Origin: Sulfopaludibacter sp035551455 | Lineage (GTDB): Bacteria; Acidobacteriota; Terriglobia; Bryobacterales; Bryobacteraceae | NCBI GenBank assembly: GCA_035551455.1 | Contig: DASZMZ010000002.1 | Coordinates: 1-29,393 of the forward strand | Direction of reading: 5' to 3' | Length of the DNA: 29,393 nucleotides | Shown here: positions 24,124 through 29,393 of the stretch, piece by piece | Numbering within the stretch: position 1 is the first letter of the stretch | Layout: every line of letters starts with the position of its first letter | Notes under the pieces: generated by a model | Told to the model about the DNA's origin: nothing | Seen by the model: the letters and a program-made list of their open reading frames with translations, nothing else | The model's database searches: none | Program-made: the position numbers and the translations under genes

Positions 24124-24151
24124 ATATACCCTCTAGACGGTAGTTACCCTG
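24122..24151 (+). promoter_or_regulatory. Conserved block with repeated TACC/GGTA half-sites
   Basis: Thirty bases identical to 28525-28554 (inverted). They contain two TACCCT direct repeats 18 bases apart (24127 and 24145) and an intervening GGTA that pairs with both, giving TACC-N8-GGTA-GT-TACC. This is probably a regulator binding array or promoter upstream element. The gene start is 84 bases further on. Confidence 0.55.
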
Positions 24152-24174
24152 CCGTAAGGCTCCCCGTCTTTCTA

Positions 24175-24199
24175 TTTGCAAGCCGACAGCGCTTGCAAA
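24175..24199 (+). promoter_or_regulatory. Dyad TTTGCAAGC-N7-GCTTGCAAA (left)
   Basis: Perfect 9-bp arms with spacer CGACAGC, 35 bases before the ATG of the small secreted protein. The same arms occur at the other paralogue with spacer CGATAGC. It can act as a DNA operator or as a 5'-UTR hairpin. Confidence 0.6.
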
Positions 24200-24234
24200 A
24201 ACAAATCCAAACCGAACAAACAGGAGCACTTACC

Positions 24235-24561
24235 ATGAAGAACATTCTGACCGTTACCGCTCTGGCCATCGCCAGCCTGACCATCGCCGCCGCCACCACC
24301 AAGAGCTACGAAATCGTTTTGACCACGCCCACGCAGGCCGGTTCCACGCAGTTGAGCGCCGGACATTACCGCGTGCAGGTGAACGGCAACACAGCCGAGT
24401 TTGTGAACATCAGCAACAGCAAGAGCGTCGCCGTGCCGGTGAAGATCGAGACCACGCCCGCCAAGGCCGCATACACTGCTGTGGATACCAAGACCGAGAA
24501 CGGCGTTTCGACCATCCAGTCGATCGAACTCCGCGACTCCAACAGCAAGCTCGAGTTCTAA
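24235..24561 (+). CDS. Small secreted protein (paralogue A)
   Basis: A 108-aa protein with a signal peptide (MKNILTVTALAIASLTIAAA) and a short beta-rich mature part: SYEIVLTTP, STQLSAGHYRVQVNG, VAVPVKIET and the C-terminus TENGVSTIQSIELRDS ending in LEF. I know of no assigned function; the layout resembles small secreted proteins I have seen in acidobacteria. The start with GGAG nine bases upstream is preferred over a longer frame beginning at 24193. The second copy at 28123-28449 has the same length and about 72 of 108 identical residues by hand count. It lies 111 bases after the DUF1501 gene with its own conserved upstream DNA. Confidence 0.8.
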   Translation: MKNILTVTALAIASLTIAAATTKSYEIVLTTPTQAGSTQLSAGHYRVQVNGNTAEFVNISNSKSVAVPVKIETTPAKAAYTAVDTKTENGVSTIQSIELRDSNSKLEF

Positions 24562-24606
24562 TACCTCCCCGTGCCTCGAAAGCGTCGTCCAAGTGGCGTA
24601 ACTCAT

Positions 24607-24623
24607 TCATTAACGGGTAATGA
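24607..24623. promoter_or_regulatory. 17-bp dyad upstream of the GAF-ANTAR gene
   Basis: TCATTA-ACGGG-TAATGA has perfect 6-bp arms. It lies 58 bases before the regulator's ATG and 45 bases after paralogue A, so it could be an operator or a weak 3' hairpin. Confidence 0.35.
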
Positions 24624-24681
24624 TGGCCCACATAGAAATTTTCAATTGGACTGCGTCTCTGAGGGACGGTAGGTTGGATTC

Positions 24682-25428
24682 ATGGGGACTGCTACGATGG
24701 CTTCTTCCGAATCCCAGGTGTCGATCTTTCACCGGATCAGCAACATCGTCAGCTCGGACTTGTCGCTTGACGAAATGCTCGGTGAAGTAATCGGCTTGAC
24801 CGTACAGGCAACTGGTTGCGATGCCTGCCTTGTCTACCTGATCGACCACGAGTCGAATGAAGTGGTTTTGCGCGCATCCCAGGTGCCTCACATGGTGGAC
24901 CTGGGCATGCTGCGCATGAAGGTTGGTGAAGGCGTTACCGGCTGGGTCGCGGAACACAAATCCGTGGTCGCGCTGAGTTCCAACGCCGCCCAGGATGCCC
25001 GCTTTAAGCGCTTCCAGGGCTTGATTGAAGATACCTACCAGGCCTTCCTTTCCGTGCCGCTGGTGAGCGGCGGCGAATTGATCGGCGTGGTCAACGTACA
25101 CCATCGCGATCCGCACGAGCACACCACCGAAGAGACCGGCATTCTGGTCTTCATCGGTGAACAACTCGGCGTCACGATCTCTAAATCGCTGTTGGCCGAG
25201 GAAAACGCCCGTCTGCTGGAAGAAACCCAGGAGATGAAGCGCGAATTACAAACCCGCAAACTGGTGGAGCGCGCCAAAGGCATTCTGCAGCAGCGCCACG
25301 GCATCACCGAAGAAGAAGCTTATCTCCGCCTGCGCAATCAAAGCCGTCGGCTACGTCGCCCCATGAAGGAACTGGCTGAGGCTATCATCCTCTCTGAAGA
25401 TTTGAACCGCGAAGAGCAAACCAACTAA
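24682..25428 (+). CDS. GAF-ANTAR RNA-binding regulator
   Basis: A 248-aa protein. Residues 20-165 are a GAF sensor domain: SLDEMLGEVIGLTVQATGCDACLVYLID, LRMKVGEGVTGWVAEH, FLSVPLVSGGELIGVVNVHH. A coiled coil (about 168-192) leads into a C-terminal ANTAR domain (184-244): RKLVERAKGILQQRHGITEEEAYLRLRNQSRR.RRPMKELAEAII. ANTAR proteins bind tandem small hairpins in mRNA leaders and act as antiterminators, usually when a signal activates them. What the GAF senses is unknown. An in-frame ATG at codon 6 is an alternative start. A terminator-like hairpin follows the gene. Confidence 0.92.
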   Translation: MGTATMASSESQVSIFHRISNIVSSDLSLDEMLGEVIGLTVQATGCDACLVYLIDHESNEVVLRASQVPHMVDLGMLRMKVGEGVTGWVAEHKSVVALSSNAAQDARFKRFQGLIEDTYQAFLSVPLVSGGELIGVVNVHHRDPHEHTTEETGILVFIGEQLGVTISKSLLAEENARLLEETQEMKRELQTRKLVERAKGILQQRHGITEEEAYLRLRNQSRRLRRPMKELAEAIILSEDLNREEQTN

Positions 25429-25432
25429 GTCC

Positions 25433-25465
25433 GGCGCCGACCCCACGGATCGGCGCCTCCTTTCT
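25433..25465 (+). terminator. Terminator-like hairpin after the GAF-ANTAR gene
   Basis: GGCGCCGA (25433-25440), a 9-base loop, then TCGGCGCC (25450-25457), followed by TCCTTTCT. Perfect 8-bp stem with a weak T-tract, five bases past the stop. It could end the transcript or attenuate the TPR gene downstream. Confidence 0.65.
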
Positions 25466-25509
25466 CCCCGCCCGAGAATACAAAAACCAAAAAACTACGG
25501 AGGATTCTC

Positions 25510-26367
25510 GTGCAAAACCGCACTTGGCGCCTTTTCGGCGCCGTGGTGTTATTTTCCTGCGCCTGTATGCCCGGGCGCGCGCAAAACGGGGAATTGGACG
25601 TGTTGCGAATCGAAGTGAAGACCCCTACAGGCCCGATAGAGTACAGCCTGGAGTTGTACGATCTGCGCAACCACCAGCGGATCGATTCGGCCGAGGCGCA
25701 CCCCGACGGTTCCTTCACTCTGCGCCATTTGCCGTACGGCGATTATCAGCTATCCCTGGTGGACGGCGCCGGCAATCTGCTGCGGCAGCAGTTCGTCACC
25801 GTAAACGGCATCACCCCGCCGATCGCAATCGACCTTACCGGCCTCTCCGCCCAACTGCCGCCGGGCGGCCCCATCTCGGTGACGCAGCTACAGCATCCGC
25901 CCACCCGGAAAGCATTCGAGTCCATGCAGGCGGCCCAGCGCTTTTCGACCGCGGGCCAATACGAAAAGGCCGAGAAGGAGCTGCAGAAAGCCGTCCGCCT
26001 CTCTCCCTACTATGCCGAGGCTTACGCCAACCTGGGAGTCCAGCACATCCGCATGAACCGCTTTCAGGACGCGGAAACCGAATTGTCGCGCGCCCTGGAA
26101 ATCGGCGGCCCGAACGCGCTGGTCTTGACCAACCTTGCCGCCGCGGAGGTCGCCCTGAAGCGCTATAACGACGCCATTCAGACCGCCGGCCGCGCCCTGC
26201 AACTCGAACCCGCTTATCCCCAGGCGCATTACATTCTGGGAATGGCCCTGTGCACCAATAACGCCACCGTCCGCGAAGGCCTCCGCCATTTGCGCGCCGC
26301 TGCAGCCACCATGCCGCAAGCCGCGGTCCAGATCGAAAAAGTCCACCAGGCCCTGACTCCCCGATAG
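25510..26367 (+). CDS. Secreted TPR-repeat protein
   Basis: A 285-aa protein with GTG start, preceded by GGAGG six bases upstream. The N-terminal signal peptide (RLFGAVVLFSCACMPGRA, cleavage near residue 24) is followed by a carboxypeptidase-like or Ig-like beta domain (HPDGSFTLRHLPYGDYQLSLVDG, about 60-85). Tetratricopeptide repeats follow from about 135 to 250 (AGQYEKAEKELQKAVRLSPYYAEAYANLG; MNRFQDAETELSRALEIGGPNALVLTNLA; LKRYNDAIQTAGRALQLEPAYPQAHYILG). TPRs usually bind partner proteins. Cysteines in the signal region might be read as a lipobox (SCAC), but the Phe at -2 is atypical. It converges on the M28 peptidase gene. Confidence 0.8.
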   Translation: MQNRTWRLFGAVVLFSCACMPGRAQNGELDVLRIEVKTPTGPIEYSLELYDLRNHQRIDSAEAHPDGSFTLRHLPYGDYQLSLVDGAGNLLRQQFVTVNGITPPIAIDLTGLSAQLPPGGPISVTQLQHPPTRKAFESMQAAQRFSTAGQYEKAEKELQKAVRLSPYYAEAYANLGVQHIRMNRFQDAETELSRALEIGGPNALVLTNLAAAEVALKRYNDAIQTAGRALQLEPAYPQAHYILGMALCTNNATVREGLRHLRAAAATMPQAAVQIEKVHQALTPR

Positions 26368-26395
26368 TCCGTTGGGCCGTCAAACCTTGCCGCCG

Positions 26396-28021
26396 TTACT
26401 CCACGCTGTGAGCCCGCCCCTGCAGTCGGGGCGGGTTCTTTCCATCCGCAAACTCGAAGCCCGATAGATACGCCAGCTTCAAAATCTTCGCCATCTTCGC
26501 GAAATTGATCTTTTCCACCGTGTCGGTCACCTGGTGGTAGTCCGGATGAAAACCCGTAAACCACCAGACCGCCGGTATATCGTGCATCAGAAATGGATAC
26601 TGATCGCTGCGGAACAGAACCTGCTGCGTGGCGTCATGGTCCCATTTATAAGTCAGGTTCAAGCCCACAATTTTGTTATTGCGCTCCACCGTCTCCCGAT
26701 AGTCGGGACTGTAGTGCGTGCCGATCAGTCCCAGTTCATTCGAAGTGTCCGCCGAGAGTTCCGGCTGCGGAACATCGGGATTCACTTGCGCTTCGTTGCG
26801 CCCGATCATGTCGAAATTGATCTCCGCCCGCGTGGTGTCCAACGGCCGTAGCGGATGCGCCACGTAGTAGTGAGCGCCCAGCAGGCCGCGCTCTTCGGCG
26901 GCGAACACCACAAACAGCAGCGAGCGCTTGGGCTTCACCGGATTCATAACAAAGGCATGCGCCAGCGCCACCACGCCCACCGTACCCGACCCGTTATCGT
27001 CGGCGCCGTGCATGATCCCCGCCGGACCCACGCCGTCATGATCGTGATGCGCGCTGAACACGATCGTCTCCGCCTTCAAACTCGGGTCGGTCCCCTCCAG
27101 CAGTCCCGCAACATTGTAGGAGTTGGCGCGCTTGCGCTCGGTAACTACCGTGTGGAGTTCCACACTCGCGCCAGGAACGCTGAACGAAGCCGGCGCCAGC
27201 TTGGCATCAATCGCCGTCTGCACGTCCGCCGGGCTCTTCGATGCGGCGGCGAAGAACTTGGCTGCCACCGCCGCCGACAAATTGAAGGTCGGGATCGCCG
27301 TGCCTCCTTCGGCCAGCGCCTCCGGTGGAATGCGCGGACGCAGTTGCTGTTGCTGCTGTCCCCGGCCCCGTCCTGCGGCGCCGCGCCCCGCGCCTGCTCT
27401 GCCGCCTCCATGATTGGGATCCGCCATCGTCATTACGGCCACCGCGCTGTGGCGCTGGGCATTCAGAACTTTCGAATAGTTGTTGTTGTACCGCGAGTTG
27501 CCGCGGCCGTTGAAAATCGAATCGGCGTCGGATTCCTGCGGCTCGTGGTTGAAGATCAGCACCACCTTGCCCTTCGCATCGATTCCGGCATAATCGTCGT
27601 ACCCCAACTCCGGGGCGGTGATCCCGAAACCCGCGAAGACTACCGCGCCAGAAACGATCGCTTCATTGGAAAAGGTGCCCGTGGCATCGGGAGCATGGAA
27701 GGTCTCGGTCTGCCCGCCCAGGTGCAGCGTGAGCGCCGTCTGCGTCCGGTCCATCTGATATTCGATCAGCGGCACTGGCTGTAGGTAGGAGTCGCCCGTC
27801 ATGGGCTTGAGACCGGCCTTGGCAAACTCGCTGGCGATCCACTGAATGGCCGCGTCGTCGCCTCGTTCCAGCGAACGCCGGCCTTCCATCGCGTCCGAAG
27901 ACAGGAAGGTCAGGTCGGCTTTCAGCTTCGCTGCCTGAATGGAATCGTAGCCCGTTTGCAGGCGTGAGGGCGCCTGGGCGAATAAGAGAATCGATGTGAG
28001 GGAGAGTGCGAAAACCCGCAT
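26396..28021 (-). CDS. Secreted M28-family metallopeptidase with PA domain
   Basis: A 541-aa protein. A signal peptide (FALSLTSILLFAQA) is followed by an N-terminal region, then a PA-type insertion, with a Gly/Arg and five-Gln low-complexity linker at about 202-225. The M28 catalytic domain follows. Zinc and catalytic residues can be seen: HHDHDG (about 323), ADDNGSG (about 339), AEERG (about 375), FDMIGRN (about 403) and HPDYHQVTDT (about 495), as in aminopeptidases of the Y/S type. It probably trims peptides or dipeptides in the periplasm or outside. The ATG has an AGGAGG five bases upstream. It converges on the TPR gene and is followed upstream by a second small secreted protein gene on the same strand. 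Confidence 0.92.
   Translation of the reverse strand: MRVFALSLTSILLFAQAPSRLQTGYDSIQAAKLKADLTFLSSDAMEGRRSLERGDDAAIQWIASEFAKAGLKPMTGDSYLQPVPLIEYQMDRTQTALTLHLGGQTETFHAPDATGTFSNEAIVSGAVVFAGFGITAPELGYDDYAGIDAKGKVVLIFNHEPQESDADSIFNGRGNSRYNNNYSKVLNAQRHSAVAVMTMADPNHGGGRAGAGRGAAGRGRGQQQQQLRPRIPPEALAEGGTAIPTFNLSAAVAAKFFAAASKSPADVQTAIDAKLAPASFSVPGASVELHTVVTERKRANSYNVAGLLEGTDPSLKAETIVFSAHHDHDGVGPAGIMHGADDNGSGTVGVVALAHAFVMNPVKPKRSLLFVVFAAEERGLLGAHYYVAHPLRPLDTTRAEINFDMIGRNEAQVNPDVPQPELSADTSNELGLIGTHYSPDYRETVERNNKIVGLNLTYKWDHDATQQVLFRSDQYPFLMHDIPAVWWFTGFHPDYHQVTDTVEKINFAKMAKILKLAYLSGFEFADGKNPPRLQGRAHSVE
26413..26441 (+). terminator. Intrinsic terminator for the TPR gene inside the M28 coding end
   Basis: CCCGCCCC (26413-26420), loop TGCAGTC, GGGGCGGG (26428-26435), then TTCTTT. 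A perfect 8-bp GC stem 45 bases after the TPR stop. It lies within the last codons of the convergent M28 gene, so the same DNA codes for the peptidase C-terminus on the other strand. Confidence 0.75.
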
Positions 28022-28067
28022 GGGAACCTCCTGGATTATCGATAGTATCAGGTCCGGGAGGGGCGGA

Positions 28068-28086
28068 CAGGCCGGGGGACGGCCTG
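28068..28086 (-). terminator. Second hairpin between paralogue B and the M28 gene
   Basis: CAGGCC-GGGGGAC-GGCCTG, perfect 6-bp arms, 15 bases beyond the first hairpin. No T-run. It may form a tandem 3' structure or shape the M28 leader. Confidence 0.4.
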
Positions 28087-28100
28087 CCCTTAGAGGAGAA

Positions 28101-28126
28101 CTAATCGCGAGGGGGGATGCGATTAG
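28101..28126 (-). terminator. Hairpin overlapping the stop of paralogue B
   Basis: On the minus strand CTAATCGC, loop ATCCCCCCTC, GCGATTAG has perfect 8-bp arms and is followed by TTCTCCTCT. It includes the stop codon, so a terminating ribosome would compete with it. Confidence 0.6.
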
Positions 28127-28449
28127 AACTCGAGCTTGGTGGTGGAATCGCGCAATTCGATCGACTGAATCTGGGACACGCCGTTTTCCGTCTTCGTTTC
28201 GACCGCGGTGACGTTGCTCTTGCTGGCGGCGGCTCCGATTTTCACGGGCACCATGGTGCTGTGGCCGTTGTCGATGTTCAGGAATTCAACGAAAGCGCCG
28301 TTGGTCTTCAGCAGGTAATGTCCGGCGCGCAATTCGGTCTTGCCGGCCTGGCTGGCGGTGTTCAAAATGATCTCGTAGCTCTTGGTGCTGGCGGCGGCAA
28401 TCGACAGGCTGGCGATGGCCAGAACGGTAACGGTCAGAAAGTTCTTCAT
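28123..28449 (-). CDS. Small secreted protein (paralogue B)
   Basis: A 108-aa protein with a signal peptide (MKNFLTVTVLAIASLSIAAA). The mature part aligns without gaps with paralogue A: SYEIILNTA, AGHYLLKTNG, MVPVKIG and TENGVSQIQSIELRDS ending in LEF. The upstream DNA is also shared: the same dyad 27 bases before the ATG and the same 30-bp block further up. A longer open frame begins at 28500 but runs through the dyad and is not chosen. The GAGGAG before the ATG supports 28449. The middle part diverges most (about residues 46-80), the ends least. Function unknown. Confidence 0.8.
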   Translation of the reverse strand: MKNFLTVTVLAIASLSIAAASTKSYEIILNTASQAGKTELRAGHYLLKTNGAFVEFLNIDNGHSTMVPVKIGAAASKSNVTAVETKTENGVSQIQSIELRDSTTKLEF

Positions 28450-28476
28450 GGTAGTTCTCCTCTTTTGTTTGTGTGA

Positions 28477-28501
28477 TTTGCAAGCGCTATCGGCTTGCAA
28501 A
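28477..28501 (-). promoter_or_regulatory. Dyad TTTGCAAGC-N7-GCTTGCAAA (right)
   Basis: Same 9-bp arms as at 24175-24199, with one spacer change (CGATAGC on the minus strand). It lies 27 bases before the paralogue B start. Confidence 0.6.
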
Positions 28502-28524
28502 TAGAAGGGCGCGGAGCCCCCCGC

Positions 28525-28554
28525 CAGGGTAACTACCGTCTAGAGGGTATATTT
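28525..28554 (-). promoter_or_regulatory. Conserved block upstream of paralogue B
   Basis: Identical, inverted, to 24122-24151, with the same TACC/GGTA half-site arrangement. On this side it is not next to a coding end; it lies in the intergenic region toward the deacetylase gene. Confidence 0.55.
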
Positions 28555-28710
28555 GCATCGAAGCCGCGCTTTGCTACTCAGAACACGCGGGGGATGAGGC
28601 GGTACGCGGTGCCTGACGAACCCCTAAGACCGCCCGGATTGGCGGACCAGCCGAAGCGGTTCGTACCGCATTGCAACTCTCCTGGCAAGCCGCGGCTACA
28701 ATGGATCTTT

Positions 28711-29393
28711 GTGAATTCGGGAATTCCCATTGCGGGGTCGGCAATTGCCGCGTCGGCGGGCGCGTTGGCTTGGGCGGTGCGCGGACGTTCGGCCGCGGTC
28801 TTCGGACCGTCGGTGTGGCACGGACCGCGCCATCTGCCGGCCATCGCGCTGACGTTCGACGATGGTCCGAGCGAAAGCACGCCCGCAGTTCTCGAAATTC
28901 TGGCGCGTCACGACATCCGCGCGACTTTCTTCCAATGCGGAGCCAATGTGGACCGGCTTCCCGCGATTGCGCGGGCGGTGGCACAGGCAGGTCATGAGAT
29001 TGGCAACCATACCCAGAGCCATCCCATGCTGTGTTTCCGGCGGCCGCGGTTCATGGAAGAGGAGCTTCGACGCGCCCAGCAGACCATCGAAAAACAGACT
29101 GGGACGCGTCCCACATGGTTCCGCGCGCCCTATGGCGTACGCTGGTTCGGACTGGCCGCGCCGCTCAGGAAGCTGCATCTTACCGGCGTGATGTGGACTG
29201 TAATCGGCTATGATTGGAGTCTGAAGGCTGGTGACGTCGTTGAGCGGATAGCCCAACACGTTTCGAACGGCGCTATCCTGTGTCTTCACGATGGGCGGGA
29301 ACTGCGTGTCAAACCGGATATCGGTGAGACCGTGGAAGCCGTCCGCCGCCTCGTCCCTCTGCTGCTGGACAGGGGCTTTAGATTCGAAACGGT
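28711..29393 (+). CDS. Polysaccharide deacetylase, NodB domain (partial)
   Basis: The first 227 codons of a gene running off the right edge. The N-terminus (GIPIAGSAIAASAGALAWAV) is a signal or anchor helix. The NodB domain then shows TFDDGPSEST (catalytic Asp and first metal ligand), ATFFQCGANVD, GHEIGNHTQSHP (metal His pair), WFRAPYGVRW, VIGYDWS and CLHDGR. Such enzymes remove acetyl groups from N-acetyl sugars in peptidoglycan, chitin-like or exopolysaccharide chains. I chose GTG 28711 because it puts the anchor helix at the start. An in-frame ATG at 28594 would add 39 residues of unusual composition. No clear ribosome binding site supports either. Confidence 0.88.
   Translation, partial: MNSGIPIAGSAIAASAGALAWAVRGRSAAVFGPSVWHGPRHLPAIALTFDDGPSESTPAVLEILARHDIRATFFQCGANVDRLPAIARAVAQAGHEIGNHTQSHPMLCFRRPRFMEEELRRAQQTIEKQTGTRPTWFRAPYGVRWFGLAAPLRKLHLTGVMWTVIGYDWSLKAGDVVERIAQHVSNGAILCLHDGRELRVKPDIGETVEAVRRLVPLLLDRGFRFET

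Larger units (their letters stand above)
24122..24561 (+). repeat. Left copy of inverted small-protein cassette
   Basis: This unit (upstream block, dyad, 108-aa gene) recurs in inverted orientation at 28123-28554. The first 30 bases (24122-24151) are identical in both. Part of the next stretch and the dyad are also shared, and the coding halves are about two-thirds identical at the protein level. Confidence 0.85.
28123..28554 (-). repeat. Right copy of inverted small-protein cassette
   Basis: Inverted copy of 24122-24561. Gene, dyad and 30-bp block come in the same order, read on the minus strand. The two copies face each other with the regulator, TPR and peptidase genes between them. Confidence 0.85.

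Noticed and set aside
24193..24234. 14-codon extension of paralogue A
   Set aside because: It starts inside the right arm of the dyad and precedes the signal peptide. A good ribosome site lies before the ATG at 24235.
28450..28500. 17-codon extension of paralogue B
   Set aside because: It passes through the dyad and would put a charged stretch before the signal peptide.
1..29393. Transposons, phage genes, CRISPR arrays, replication origins
   Set aside because: No transposase, integrase or phage structural frame, no regular short repeats, and no DnaA-box cluster was seen.

Overview
The window looks like chromosomal DNA of a soil-type Acidobacteriota, most likely of the Solibacter/Bryobacter kind. 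I infer this from gene content, not from a database search. The clues are an orphan MacB/FtsX-type permease of the acidobacterial duplicated type, a paired DUF1549/DUF1553 cytochrome-like protein and DUF1501 protein, a lone PEP-CTERM protein, a tad/Flp pilus cluster, a PA-domain M28 peptidase, and many GC-rich genes packed closely on both strands. I see no rRNA, tRNA, transposase, phage gene or CRISPR array.

Layout. 1-6300 is part of a tad (Flp/type IVc) pilus locus. Reading leftward are a TadG-like protein, two TadE-like pseudopilins, a GT-C-like membrane protein and the start of cpaB, which runs off the left edge. Reading rightward are a small DUF5658 membrane protein, a TadZ/CpaE ATPase and two tandem Flp pilins closed by a strong intrinsic terminator. 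The window lacks the ATPase TadA, the TadB/TadC platform, the secretin and the prepilin peptidase. 6450-9860 (minus) holds a PEP-CTERM surface protein and, upstream of it, a two-gene unit: an autoinducer-synthase/N-acyl-amino-acid-synthase-like acyltransferase followed by a vanillyl-alcohol-oxidase-type flavoprotein. 9857-10560 is about 700 bases without a convincing gene but with several inverted repeats.

10561-16504 (minus) is a tightly overlapped housekeeping run read valS > nadC > birA > coaX > conserved hypothetical > small membrane protein. It joins tRNA charging with cofactor metabolism (NAD, biotin attachment, CoA). A CPA1 Na+/H+ antiporter (minus) and the orphan permease (plus) diverge near 17.8 kb. 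20344-24123 is the DUF1549/DUF1553 plus DUF1501 pair.

24122-28554 is the most unusual region. Two small secreted paralogues of identical length (108 aa) face each other, about 3.6 kb apart. Each is preceded by the same 30-bp block and the same 9-bp-arm dyad. Between them are a GAF-ANTAR RNA-binding regulator, a secreted TPR protein and an M28 peptidase. The window ends inside a NodB-type polysaccharide deacetylase.

Several gene starts were moved from the longest open frame to the start supported by a Shine-Dalgarno sequence or overlap: TadE-2, the VAO-type oxidase, CoaX, BirA, NadC, the antiporter and the small secreted proteins. The two candidates for a little-described system are the acyltransferase/flavoprotein pair and the inverted small-protein cassette with its shared operator-like DNA.
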